Source: Sesamum alatum
Taxonomy: Eukaryota > Streptophyta > Magnoliopsida > Lamiales > Pedaliaceae
Assembly (NCBI GenBank): GCA_034509735.1
Contig: JACGWO010000003.1
Location: forward strand, 34,804,466-34,868,465
Reading direction: 5' to 3'
DNA: 64,000 bases
Shown: positions 23,748 through 35,421 of the stretch, piece after piece
How the letters are laid out: each line of letters starts with the position of its first letter
Numbering within the stretch: position 1 is the stretch's first letter
Position numbers and translations under genes: made by a program
Notes under the pieces: generated by a model
The model's input: the letters and a program-made list of their open reading frames with translations, nothing else
What the model was told of the DNA's origin: nothing
The model's database searches: none

Positions 23748-26570
23748 AAAAAGGCTGATCAGTGATCACTCTGGGGAGGTGTTTAGAACTTGTCAACCAG
23801 AAATCGTTGATGTGGAACGGGGAACGGAGTGTGTATCAGGGAAAGTAGATGACCGGATGAATCATGACTTACTACAGCCGTACACCGAGGAGGAAGTACG
23901 AAAGGCGGTCTTTCAAATGGCACCATTCAAGTCTCCAGGACCCGACGATATGCCTTCATTTTTTTATCAGTTTTATTGGAACCATCTTAAACCAGATGTC
24001 TGTCATTTTGTGCTCAATTTGCGTAACTCTGGTAATATTGTGCCCTCTATTAATAAAACACAAATCGTTCTAATCCCGAAATGCGAAACTCCGGTGTCCT
24101 TACCCCAGTTTCGCCCTATTAGTCTGTGCAACGTTATCTATAAGATTGCTTCAAAAACGATTGCCAACAGACTAAAACCAATCCTTGATCATGTCATCTC
24201 CCAAAACCAATCAACTTTTGTTCCTGGAAGGCTCATAACTGATAATATCCTTGTTGCCTTTGAAATTAACCACTTCTTTCGAACAAAACATAGGGGTAAT
24301 AAGTGCCATGCGGCAATAAAACTGGACATTAGTAAAGCGTATGACAAAGTCGAATGGTGCTTTCTTGAAAGGATGCTTGTGAAACTGGGCTTTGATCATT
24401 GTTTTATTCGCATTGTGATGCAGTGTGTTACCTCTGTTAATTACTCATTCCTCCTTAATGGCAGCCAATTTGGATCCCTTACCCCAACGAGGGGTCTCCG
24501 TCAAGGAGATCCTCTCTTCCTTACACAAAAATTTACTGTGAAGCCAATCAACATTCCCTCACTAGAATCAGAAACATCTTGGAAACTTACGCGAAGGCAT
24601 CCGGACAACACATAAATTTTAGTAAATCATCCATGGTGCTGAGCATGAACTCGACAGACCAAATGACGGAAACACTACCGAGGGTATTGGGATTGCGACG
24701 AGAGGAGAATCATGAAAAATATCTTGGTTTGCCGTCTGTGGTCGGTCGATCAAAGAAGGGGGTTTTCTCTTATATCCGAGACCGAGTTTGGCAATGAATG
24801 CAAGGATGGAGTGACCGCAACCTGTCACAGACTGGAAAAACTGTTCTGATCCAAGCCGTCGTACAAGCCATTCCAACCTTTGCTATGAGTGTGTTTAAAC
24901 TGCCAGACTCCCTCATTTCAGAGATAGAAGGGCTGACCTCCAATTTCTTTTGGCACAATAAAGAGAATGGACAGATTCACTGGCTGAATTGGGGTCGGTT
25001 ATGTGCTCGGAGGCTCGATGGGGGCCTTGGCTTCCGTTTCTTGAAAGCTTTCAACTTAGCTTTACTAGCAAAACAAATGTGGCGGTTGCTAACGAAGCCT
25101 CAATGCTTACTTTCGCAGGTACTAAAGGCCAAGTATTTCCCCAATTCGTCTCCTTTAGATGCAAAACTGGGATATCGACCATCAGCTACATGGAGATCTA
25201 TTCATGGTACGAGATCTATTGTCAAAGCAGGACTGAGATGGTAGATTGGAGCTGGCACCTCGGTGAAAATTTGGAAGGACCCATGGATACCTCGCCCCAA
25301 CACTTTCAAACCAGTCACTCCACCTCCCGATGGAGTCGACGAGGCTGTTGTTGCGGCCATGATCGACCCAACTACGAAAAAATGGGATGAAGGACGTCTG
25401 TTCAGCCACGATGATAGCGATTCAATCCTCAAAATTCCCCTTGGCCGAGCACTCTGCCCAGACATCCCCCGCTGGCACTTCATGAGCTCCGGAGATTTCT
25501 CGGTCAAAAGTGCATACTTTCTCACAGTTCAATCCACGCTTCATCAGACATCAAGCTCTACAAATGGTCTCAAATCGAAAAGCTGGAAATGCATACGAAA
25601 TTTCCATCTACCCCCGAAGGTACGGTTGTTTTCTTGGAGATTGGCTAGAGATGCACTCCCTACAGGCTCTAATCTGGCGAAGAAACTGAAACACTCTATT
25701 TTTGGTTGCACACACTATGGACACCCTACTGAAAACGTCCCACACACCTTCATTCACTGCCATTTTGCACGTCAAGTTTGGGCACTTGCACTCTTGCCTT
25801 GGAGAATTATTTCTGATTGGAGGGGAGACACTTTGCAGTGGATATATCATGCCTCCTCTGCATTGGATGCTGCAGCTTTTGAGCATTTTCTTGTTGTTCT
25901 TTGGCACATCTGGTGGAGTAGAACAAGAAATGTATGGAAGGCAAGGAGATCTCCCCAGTTGAGACTGCCTCTGCTGCGGGAAATTTCTTGGAGGCCTTCA
26001 AAACAACGAATGTAACTCCAGGTCCAAGGCGTTCGGGTCCTAATCCGAAGAATACTCACTGGTCTACACCTCCGGATGGCTTTGTAAAAATCAACTTTGA
26101 TGGAGCTGTATTCATGGGAGGTAGCTCAGGAGGAGTAGGAGTGGTTGCTCGAGACTCGACGGGCAAGGTACTTGCATGAACCTCTTACAGACTCTCTCGC
26201 ATAATTGATGCTGAAACGGTGGAAGCTTTTGCGGCTCGGGAAGCTGTAGACATGGCCAAGACACATAATTGGCGTCCTATTGTTGTGGAGGGGGACTGCC
26301 TAGGCATCATCAACAAACTCAACACAAAATCTAGAGACCTTTCCAGCGTTGGCCCTCTGATTGAAGATATTCATTTTACTTGCTCTTATTTTTCCTCTAC
26401 TTTATTTTCTCATGTTTATAGAATTCATAACTATGTGGCTCATAAGCTAGCTACTAGGCTGGTGTTAGATTGGAAGGTTCTTCTCCCTTCTCCCCAGCTG
26501 AAGCCCATCATTTTGGCTTACTGGACATTGATTTCGTTCCTTAATATATAGAATTGATTTCCCTCTCAAA

Positions 26571-26610
<40 letters not shown>

Positions 26611-26615
<5 letters not shown>

Positions 26616-26627
26616 CCCAAAATTGTT
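26611..26627. repeat. right target-site duplication of the LINE
   Basis: ATAATCCCAAAATTGTT, directly after the (AAT)n tail, matches 17526-17542 exactly. The following CGAATTCG differs from the AAAAATATC that follows the left copy. Confidence 0.85.
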
Positions 26628-27521
26628 CGAATTCGAGATTATTTATACCAAGTCGTTGTTGTCTATCCTGGACTAATCGTTTTGTCAGTAAAATGCTCAT
26701 TGAGTTGTAAATAAGGCCTTAAACCCAATCCGACATGATAAATAAGGCCTTAAACCCAATCCGACATGGTAAACAAGTCCTTAATAATAGAAAATGCTCA
26801 TATATGAATGATATATAAGAAAGGGGTTAACTGCAATTTACCTCCCATGTTAACCACAAAGAGAAAAAAAAAAAAAAAACCCATATAAAAAAAAGCAATA
26901 ATTACCCTCTAATATTTCTCAAAATGAAGCAAAAAGGCTCCTCATGTGATTATGTGTGTTGTACGCATTATTTTTTTTATCTTTAATTATGAAATTATAT
27001 TTATATCTTAGAAATCGTTTGATTTGATCTGAATCCATGGTTTAAATTTTACTTAATTCAAATAAATGGTATAAATTTAAAATTTTATATTTATTTAAAA
27101 TATCAATAGATATATATATATATATATATAATATTTAGAGAAATAGTCTGGTGACCGCCGACGCCACGGGGTAGGGGGGAGGTTGTTGAAGGGGAGGACG
27201 GCGATGGGGGTCTAAAGGGGTAGGGATGGCAACAGGGGAAAATTGGGGGGGGGGGACAATGGGACAAACAGGCGGAGGGGTCGAACGAGGGCGCGACAAT
27301 GACACACGAGTGAAAGGGAAGGAGAGGGAGAAGTGGACTGGTGTCAGTGCGCAATGGAATTAGAGGGTGAAGGGATTGATTGGGGAGGGGGGAGGAAGCG
27401 ACAACCAGACTAGCAAGGGGAGGGGACGGTGACATGGCGATCAGCCTAACAGGGGGGGGACAACGATTAAAGGGGAGGAGGAGATGACTGGCGGTTGGGA
27501 GGGGGGTTTGAATTATAAAAT
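26628..27521. other. spacer between LINE and MuDR element; tandem 31-mer and G-rich tract
   Basis: Two copies of a 31-bp unit (ATAAGGCCTTAAACCCAATC...) lie at about 26709-26770. A lone MITE-like end (GGGGTTAACTGCAATTTACC) sits near 26823. An (AT)n run lies at 27111-27130. From about 27165 to 27510 the plus strand is a strongly G-rich purine tract; the complementary Pro-rich frame (27103-27543 minus) looks like low complexity, not a gene. Confidence 0.55.
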
Positions 27522-27530
27522 TATATATTA

Positions 27531-27812
27531 GAGAAAATTGCAATTTTTGTCCAGTTTCTTAGGGGTGGTGGCACTATTGGTCCAGGCCTTTTCCAAAATA
27601 GTAAATTAGGACATTATGTTTAGAACTTTTGGCAATTGCAGGCCAAAAAAGCCCTAATTTCGCCTGAATAAGTCACGAGCACAGCACGTGACGGCCTAAA
27701 ATTGAGAATTTGATGAGGTGTCCGACAGCTTGCTTAAGTGGCAAATAAGAAAAAAAAATTAGGCATGGCAGGTTGACGTGGTTAAAATGTCCATGTCAGC
27801 CTGCCATGTAAT
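27531..27812 (+). repeat. left terminal inverted repeat of the MuDR-type element
   Basis: Starts GAGAAAATTGCAATTTTTGTCC and ends near CATGTAAT; matches the reverse complement of 32346-32627 along its whole length with scattered substitutions and small indels. Confidence 0.88.
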
Positions 27813-28010
27813 ATTGTCATTGGAGGGAAAAGAGGCAGCACGTGATGTCTTCATCATTCACATTAAAAAAAAAAAAAAAAAACTGAAGAAGATAAAAATC
27901 TGGGTTTGAATCTTAAATCCCTAGAGCGCGAATAGCCAAGTGCTCCCAACAATCTTGAATCCCAGTTGCAAAGGAGCAGGTGAGTGAGAGTTGAAGCTAT
28001 TTCAGTGAAT

Positions 28011-31000
28011 ATGGTGATGATACGCGCAGATAGGCATCTGAAACTACCTCCACCAGCCTACCGTAAGTTCACTTTGTTAAAGTATGTTTTGTACTTTGGG
28101 CACAAGAATGCTTCTTGTGTTTTGTTGTGTCTTTATGCGCATATTTTGAGATGAGAGAACTTTTTTTGTTGACACAACACCCATGGTCCCCCCTTTGTCG
28201 ATGCTTCTGTCTTTTTGCTATGTTTGTTGTGATTTTTACAGATCCTGAATCACAAACATTGACAGTAGCAGTCTACTTTGGGGGTGAATTTAGGAGTATG
28301 CCTGTTGCAACTTTCATTGGTGGTAAACTCATGAAATTTGACTATGTTAATGCACTACATATGAGTATGAAATGTCTAGACCTCTTAGCTGAAAAATGTA
28401 GAGTTACTAGGGAAGGAAAAAGGTATCACATGATTAAAAATGGTGGTTTTAAGTTGTTGTGGAGTGATGAGGATATACTAGAACAAGCTTTAGAGCACTT
28501 GGATAGTAGATAATTTACTGTATACATTGAGTACAATCCTCCACAACCTCAAGAGGTTGCTGTGGAACCTGCTGGAATGGAGAGGGAGGTTGATAAAAAG
28601 AAGAATAAGGGTAAAAGAAAAGCAAGGGATAATGGCAAGGGCAAAACTACAGTATATAAAGAAGATGACATGCAATTTATGGGCAATCTACCTGTAGATG
28701 AGGTAGGAAATATACTGCCAGGGGGACCCTTTGTAGGGGATTTGAATGATCAGGCTATAAACAATGGGAATGATGAGGGCATAAACATTGGGAGTGTAGG
28801 GGAATTGGCAGAAGATACACAAATGCAAGAGACATGAACAGGGTCAGGGACAGGGATTAAATCTGATGATGATGATGATTGTGATTTTTCAGTTAGTGAG
28901 TATGGGGTGGGTTCAATCAGTGGTGAGGATGAATATGATGATGAGCTGTATGAAAACTTTGTGGATGAAGTTAGTGATGAGATGGATAGTTCAAATGAAA
29001 CAAATTTTGAATCAAGCTGTGATGTGGTGGTTAGTGATAATGATATGGATGAGCATAGGATTTCAAATGCTGAGGATAATGGGCCAAATTTTCCTGTCTT
29101 CAATCCAGTGGAGATGTATGGCCCTTCACTGGAATTGGGGATGATTTTTAGTTCAAAGAATGAGTTCAAGAAAACAGTCCATTCTTATGCCATAAAACAG
29201 AAGAGAAGTATGAAAATCACCAAGAATGATTCATTTAGAGTTTATGCAGTTTGTACTGAGATAGAGTGTCAGTGGAAAATACATGCAAATAAGATCAAGA
29301 ATGAATAAACTTTTCAGATTAATTTGTATGAAGATGAACACACTTGTCCACAAGTGTTTAATGTCAGAAATGTGAAAACCAGTTGGTTAAGTGAGAGGTA
29401 CCTGCAGGACTTCAAATCTGATCCTAAAAGAGATGTGAAGGGATGGAGGGTAGATATCATGAATGGACTGAGGACTCCCTTGAATTTTTTTCAAGGGAGT
29501 CCTGAACATCAATTCAGTAAACTTTGGGACTATGCAGAAGAAATTAGGAGAACAAATCCTGGATCAACAATTATTTTGGGGGTATATGAAGAGAATGGTG
29601 AGAACAGATTTGAAAAATTTTATGCCTGCTTCAGTGCTTTAAAACAGGGCTTTTTGGGAGGCTGCAGACCAAATTGTTTGTGTAGATGGCTGCCATTTAA
29701 AAGGTCCTCACAAAGGTATATTGCTTACTGCAGTGGGAGTGGATCCTAATAACAGTTGTACCCTGTTGCCTATGTTGTAGTTCAAAGAGAGTCAAGAGAC
29801 ACGTGGGAGTGGTTTTTGACTGTATTGAAACAGGATTTGTCAATTCAAAGAGATAATGAATACACATTCATGTCAGACAAGCAGAAGGGGTTAGTACAAG
29901 CTATTCAGACAGTGTTCCCTAACTCTGCACACAGGTTTTGTGTGAGACATCTACACAATAACTTCAAAAAGGTTTTAGGGAGCTTGCATATAAAAATGCT
30001 TTGTGGAAGACTGCAAGAGCTAGCACAGTAGGTGAGTTTAAACAGAGAATGGAGGAGATGAAACAGTTAGATGAGACTGCATTTGATTGGTTTAATGACA
30101 AGTCTCCAAGTGAATGGAGTAAGTCACATTTTAATGAAGTCCCAAAATGTGACATGTTACTTAACAATTATTGTGAAAGCTTCAACGCAAACATACTGGA
30201 TGCTAGGGATAAGCTTATCCTAACAATGCTAGAATGGATAAGGGAATATCTGATGAGAAGATTGCAAGAAAATAGAGATAAGGCATCTAAGAAGTGTATG
30301 AGCCAGCTATTTTGCCAATCAGTGGTGAGACATTATGGACTGAGACAGGATTCATTCCACCCTTGCCTCCCAACTTTGAAAGAGGCCCTGGTAGACCTGC
30401 AGGAGCAAGAAACAGAGAGCCAGATGAGCCAAATATTAAGACTAAAAAGAAGAAAGGAAAAAGGCCTGTCAAGTTAAGGAGGCAACCTGTCAAACATCAT
30501 TGCAAGATATGTGGTGAAGTGGACATAATGCAAAAGGTTGTGCATTATGGAAAGACATGCAAGAACCATGCCTTGATGACATACACATGGATACCCTCTT
30601 CTCAGATCTTCCAGAACAGGTAACTCAAAACAGGCTTCCATTATTCTGTTTTTTACATGTTCAAATTTTGAACACTGAAGTATTTGTGTGTACTCTTGAC
30701 AGGGATTGAGAGGTGCTTCATCTTCAAGCAATGCAAGAAAAAGGAAACACTCTGTCTATGAAGACCCAAGAAGGGTAAGGAAGATGTCTTTTTTCTTTTT
30801 TTTTTTTTACTTGGAATGCATTATTCATATTATGTACAAATAATAAATTGTATTGAAACAAGTAAGTATGCAAACAATTGGATCTGGAATAAATGCCCAA
30901 CCACCTATCTTACCTCGTCTTGCAGAAGAAAGTGTGCAAATTGAGCCTGATGTTACAGCAACAGAGCCTCAATTGACACCACAAAATAATAAGTGGAACT

Positions 31001-31276
31001 GGTCCAAGTCAGACTCAAGCTTCGGTGCAAGGGCCTACCATGTATGAGCAATTGCAAATGGCCCACACAAGCATGCCTATCCACCCAAGAATGACATTGC
31101 AACCAAGACTTAACATCAGGGCACCCCCACCAATGACTGGTACAGGGTTCATGCCATGTTTCTCAAGCAGGCCAGCAATTCCAGGCCCCAAAACCATCAT
31201 CAAGGAGCATGGGGGAAAATTTGTAGATCTCTCCAAATGGCCATCCCAATCATCAAGTTCTGACCAGCAAAAGTAG
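28011..31276 (+). pseudogene. MuDR-class transposase, decayed
   Basis: Exon 1 is 28011-28062 (MVMIRADRHLKLPPPAY) and joins 28242 after a GTAAGT...TTTTACAG intron. The N-terminal domain (LTVAVYFGGEFRSMP) is followed by an acidic linker and the MuDR N-region (GMIFSSKNEFKKTVHSYAIK). The MULE transposase domain follows: GSTIILGVYEENG, IVCVDGCHLKGPHKG (first catalytic Asp), YTFMSDKQKGLVQAI (second Asp), HRFCVRHLHNNFK. In-frame stops are at 28511, 28835 and 29306. Frameshifts fall near 29670, 29755, 29972 and within the knuckle near 30515. The SWIM zinc finger expected after the NRDKASKK block is missing: the sequence passes near 30290 to YEPAILPISGETLW. A GHNAKGC knuckle half and a Pro-rich tail remain. 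It is not expected to be functional. Confidence 0.88.
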
Positions 31277-31299
31277 TCTGTTTCAGACTATATTGTACT

Positions 31300-32345
31300 C
31301 TATTTTTGTTTGTTAGTGGTTACATTTTGGGGCTTTTGTGACAGCATCTTGGTACATACTGTCAAAAATGGTTACATTTTGGGGCTTTCTTTTTGATTGC
31401 CAAACAAATGAATGTGAAAGACCATAATTTGCTTAATGTTAATGTTATATTGCCCTTTGCTTTTTTTTTTTTTTTTTTGTGCCTTATGTAATCTCTTGGA
31501 TTAGCACAATTACACAATGCAAAACACAAATACTTTAAACATATACAACAACCCATTAATCAATATGAAAATTACATAATGCATTCTTCAAATACAAGTA
31601 CATTACAACTAAGTCTATAAACAGTACATTACATTAATACATTACAACCTCAAATGATATAATACATAATCCAAAATACCAAATCAGGTTTACACATGTC
31701 CAACAATCATCTTCATCTTCAAGAGCCTACTGCAATCTTCCTACTTGTTTAAACAACATCCAACACTTACCCAAATGCAAATCAGCCATACACCAAACAA
31801 GAGCAATACCACTTTCCACAATTTCTTTTTACTGCAATTCAATTTCACTATCTCCTGCTCCATTTCATTCTTCTTCCGCAATAATCCAGGGATAATTGCA
31901 CGTGCTCGTCTACACATGGGAGGGTCCTCCCAGTCAAAAAAACCACAGCCACCCCTCTACAACCACAATCATTATGGAGAAATTAACTCTAAGAAATTAT
32001 TGCAGAATTAAAGGGAAACATAACCAAGAAAAAAAAAAAAAAAAAAAAAAGGAAACTACAATTTACATTGTACTCCCTACACGCATTGAATCTCCTTCCA
32101 GGATTCATTTCGGTCCATGAAGTCCGAATAACGGCTCTTCTCCCACAATAGCAGTCCACGCGTCCGACGATGGTGCTCATCTTCAGTAGCTTAAGTCAAT
32201 TTCACCTTCGAGTATTTCCAAGCGAAGCAGATTTTTAGAACCAAAAAACTAGGATTCTTCGGCTGCTAATTTGGGGCATTCTAATGTAGATATTAGGTGA
32301 AGGTAAGTGTTTTCCCTCCAAAAGCTCTCCAAGGTGGTGGGTTTA
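31300..32345. other. 3' internal region of the MuDR-type element
   Basis: Non-coding AT-rich sequence with a duplicated GGTTACATTTTGGGGCTTT word (31318 and 31369), a T run at about 31461-31479 and an A run at 32030-32050. No second gene (no mudrB-like or cargo gene) recognised. Confidence 0.5.
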
Positions 32346-32627
32346 ATTACATGGCAGGCTGACGTGGATACTTTAACCACGTCAGCATGCCACGCCTAAT
32401 TTATTTTGTTTTTATTTGCCACTTAAGCAAGCTGTCGGACACCTCATCAAATTCTCAATTTCAGGCCGTCACGTGCTACCCTCGTGACTTATTCAAGCGA
32501 AATTAGGGCTTTTTAGCCTACAATTGCCAAAATTCTAAACATAATATCCTAATTTACTATTTTGAAAAAGGCCTGGACCAATAGTGCCACCGCCCCTAAA
32601 AAATTGGACGAAAATTGCAATTTTTCC
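32346..32627 (-). repeat. right terminal inverted repeat of the MuDR-type element
   Basis: Ends GAAAATTGCAATTTTTCC; reverse complement of the left repeat at 27531-27812, followed by the TATATATTA duplication. Confidence 0.88.
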
Positions 32628-32636
32628 TATATATTA

Positions 32637-34588
32637 TTATAAATACATAATATTATATATATATAAATGTTAATATATTATATATATTTATATATAAAAT
32701 AATATTTTATTCTTAAAAATCATAAAATTCACAGAAAACACATGTATATTATACCACCTCTCTTTTTTTTTCCACAGAATTTTTTTTCACATTATCGATA
32801 TCATAGGGAGTAAATTGCATTTTTTCCTATAAAAAAGTATGATATATTAAAATAAAAATAATAATAATATATTTTTAATAAAAATACGTATAAACTACCA
32901 TATGTTTTACTTTTATATTTGTTTTTAAAAATTGAAATTTTTAGAATAACAACCCAAGCATGATTGTCTAAGCTGACTCAGTTCTCCAATATAATGTAGT
33001 AAAAATGTGATTGGTAACAAGAGAAGCTCCCCGAAATTTGAAATGGATCTTCTGCCGGACAACCTTTAGTGGTATCCGACCACCAAAATCATATAGGAAT
33101 CTTGAGGATTATCATGTGCTAAATAAGTTTCAATTTTTCAATCATATGTATTTATTGGAGCAAGACAGGCAGACGTCATCAATGCATCAATACTGTATAT
33201 ATTGCACCCCTTGGCGGATTATTGGCCTTATACATGAAAGAGTGGTAGAGAAAATTTTAATAACTTCTCCACATAAATTTTAATTCTAATGTAATTTTCA
33301 TGTCAAAAGTATAATTTATAATATTTTTTTTAAAAAAACAAAAACTCGTGAAACAGCTGGATCAAGAATTGGAAAGCTGATGAGTTTATTTAATTATTTT
33401 AAATATTGTGGGACGAAAATGTGTCTGTTATATAAGCATGCAATTATTACAAAATGAGAAGACAGGTGCATAAAGATTGCACTTGGGCCATATATATGTC
33501 GACCAGCATCATTATAGCTGATTCACTGATACCAAGAATCAAAATTTAACAAAGTGAGAATCCATACATAGGTACACGACGTTTGTTTAGTCCCACCAGA
33601 ATTCTTGATAAGAATCTGAACCCACATCTTGAGTGTAACAACGTTCGACTTTAATTACGAGACCACAACAATTATCGGCTAAAATCATGCCGTGTGTGTA
33701 TTCCCTTGCACTAATGTTGCTTGTGTAAAATTAATTACTCGAACCATTATCTAAAAATGACATAATATTCTGATACAGTAGTAGTGTATGGGATAGGGTA
33801 TCTATATGTATGTGGTCATCAAGAATCTGTCATGACTGATTGAAGCAACTTTTTCCATGATTTTGTGTGCATTTTCTTGGTAGACTGGTTTGTTGGTGAG
33901 GTATGCTTAATGATTGCTTCTTCAGGATTAATACTTCCCACGTACAGAAAAGAAAAAATAAATAAATTGATAATAGAATAAGATGGACAAGTGAAAATTG
34001 CTGTTGGAATTTAATAACTGGCCTCATGTTAATAATAATATGTTAAATGATATCTAACTTTTTATGGTTAATATATGCTGTAATTTATTTTTAAAGTTAT
34101 CCTCATATGAATTGAATAGGATTTAATTAATAAATATAAATATAAAATATGTATAATGCTCCACTCCACCTTACAATTGAAAGAGTGGACCACTCCCTAA
34201 CATCAACATTGCCCAGAAAATGGCGCTCATCACATCACTATCAACTTTTAAAGTCAAAAAGTCAAAATGGCACTACTTATGGGAACTCTTGAAGGTGATG
34301 AATGGCCAAAACACACACACACACACACAAGAAATCAACAAAGCAATATGTCAAAATTGAAATAATCAAAACACATATAGATTTATTTGCACATTCCTCG
34401 TGCTATGTTCTCAATTGAGTATCTCTATATATATAATGAAAAATCAAATTAAGAGGGTGTTTCGGTGAGCTTATTAGCTCTTTAGAGTTCGTTGGGTTTA
34501 AGTGAGAGGAAAAGGGAAATAAAAAGTTAAGGAATTGAAAATTAATAATAATTTTTGTAAAAGTTGTTTGGTATGACTACAAGGCGAA
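32637..34588. other. intergenic, AT-rich
   Basis: No gene recognised. The 90-residue frame at 33011-33283 shows no domain I know and has no clear promoter context. An (AC)n tract is at about 34311-34330. Confidence 0.4.
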
Positions 34589-34590
34589 TA

Positions 34591-35419
34591 CAATAGAATC
34601 TCTATAAATTAATACTCGATAAATTAATAACCTTTCTAAAATAATAATTTTTCATGATTTCGACTTGGGCCTAAGGTCTAAATTAATAATTTCAACAAAT
34701 TAATAAGATAATAATTTTTCGAAAAACCCTTATGTAAATTTATGGTCCCTTCAATATTATAAATTATAATATAACTAGGACAACATAGTAAAATATGATT
34801 CTATTGTTGTTTGTTTCTTCTTAAAATTTAAATCTAGCTTGGTATTCCCTCCTTTTTGTAAGTTAGCCGAAAGGTACTCAGATGATCGCTTGAGTATATT
34901 CGATATTGTACCTTGACTGACTTTCAAATGAAAATTTTCATCAATCCATTGTTGCAAATCTTTTGAGTGCATGTGGGATGATCTTTCTTATACTCACATA
35001 GTGCTTTACATATTTGATATATCATGATTGATTCTTTGATACCTTTCAGGTCAGAAGCCATGGTTGTATGATTTTGATTTGGATTGACTAATTAAAAACG
35101 TTTAATGTTGTTTATATAGTGGTTGATTTCCTTACCATACATGAACTTGCATTCAGTTTTAACCAGTACTATGTACTACAATAAACTTTATTATTTTTTT
35201 TAGAAGTGGAATACATTATATTTAATTAGTCATATCGTACATGAATATCATTCAATTAGTCGATATAATATGTTTTATTCATGAAGAATATATAATGAGG
35301 TTTGTGTCGGAAAAAATCTCTTTAAATTAATAAACTATTAATTTATCTATTAATTAATACCTCTTTAAATTAATAAAATTACGTGGTCCCAACATTATTA
35401 ATTTATGGAGGTTTTACTG
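34591..35419 (-). mobile_element. pogo/Lemi1-like Tc1-mariner element, 829 bp, TA duplication
   Basis: The left end reads CAATAGAATCTCTATAAATT and the right end reversed reads CAGTAAAACCTCCATAAATT. Both carry the ATAAATTAATA subterminal repeats characteristic of plant Lemi1/pogo elements. TA flanks both ends (34589-34590 and 35420-35421). The minus strand encodes only the N-terminal helix-turn-helix part of a transposase (next entry), so this is an internally deleted, non-autonomous copy. Confidence 0.8.
34775..35060 (-). pseudogene. N-terminal HTH fragment of a pogo-like transposase, one frameshift
   Basis: On the minus strand the ATG at 35060 starts MASDLKGIKESIMIYQICKA and runs to ...YKKDHP. 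A one-base deletion near 34975 then shifts the frame; it continues as MHSKDLQQWIDENF and VSQGTISNILKRSSEYLS to a stop at 34775. The tail TTIESYF and the WIDENFHLKVSQGTIS block match the CENP-B-like HTH DNA-binding region of pogo/Tigger-type transposases. The DDE catalytic domain is entirely absent, so the fragment could at most bind TIRs, and the frameshift prevents even that. Confidence 0.7.
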
Positions 35420-35421
35420 TA

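Larger units (their letters stand above)
20284..26551 (+). pseudogene. LINE ORF2 (endonuclease, reverse transcriptase, zf-RVT, RNase H), broken
   Basis: The endonuclease begins at the ATG at 20284 (MIALSWNCQGIG) and keeps LVFLMETK, GIYGEP, GDYNEIL and FSDHSPI, but across three frames (shifts near 20340 and 20640). Stops occur near 21187 and 21217. A solo LTR interrupts 21467-23752. The RT resumes with KSPGPDD, FRPISLCNVIYK, FVPGRLITDNI, motif A KLDISKAYDKVEW and motif B RGLRQGDPL. Motif C (F/YxDD) is absent: the sequence jumps from GDPL (about 24514) to a region like TRIRNILETYAKASGQ, which normally lies after it. Further stops lie at 24795, 25242 and 26177, with a frameshift near 25930. zf-RVT (WKCIRNFHLPPKVRLFSWRL, about 25590) and RNase H (VKINFDGAV; AETVEAFAAREA; VEGDCLGI) follow. 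It cannot copy itself. Confidence 0.9.
17543..26610 (+). mobile_element. L1-type LINE (RNase H-bearing plant L1), inactivated, with two nested insertions
   Basis: The element spans 9.07 kb between 17-bp duplications. Subtracting a nested MITE and a solo LTR with their duplications leaves about 6.0 kb, a normal plant L1 size. The order is: 437-bp leader; ORF1 with a DUF4283-like gag region and CCHC knuckle; ORF2 with AP-endonuclease, reverse transcriptase, zf-RVT and RNase H; then a short 3' region and an (AAT)n tail at about 26568-26613. Frameshifts, stops and loss of the catalytic RT box make it non-autonomous. The precise duplications show that both ends of the original insertion are intact. 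Confidence 0.93.
27531..32627 (+). mobile_element. MuDR-type Mutator-like element, 5097 bp, with long TIRs and 9-bp duplication
   Basis: TIRs occupy 27531-27812 and 32346-32627 (282 bp each, highly similar by eye, including CACTATTGGTCCAGGCCTTT and GATGAGGTGTCCGACAGCTT). TATATATTA flanks both ends (27522-27530 and 32628-32636), the 9-bp duplication expected of Mutator. Inside, on the plus strand, is a multi-exon MuDR-class transposase (28011 to about 31276) with many lesions. The well-preserved TIRs could still be recognised by a transposase supplied from elsewhere (inference). Confidence 0.93.

Noticed and set aside
27103..27543. 146-residue minus-strand proline-rich frame
   Set aside because: Translation of a low-complexity G/C-skewed tract; no domain, no promoter, and it crosses the border of the MuDR-type element.
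33011..33283. 90-residue plus-strand frame
   Set aside because: No recognisable motif, AT-rich flanks and no promoter or splice context; kept only as intergenic.
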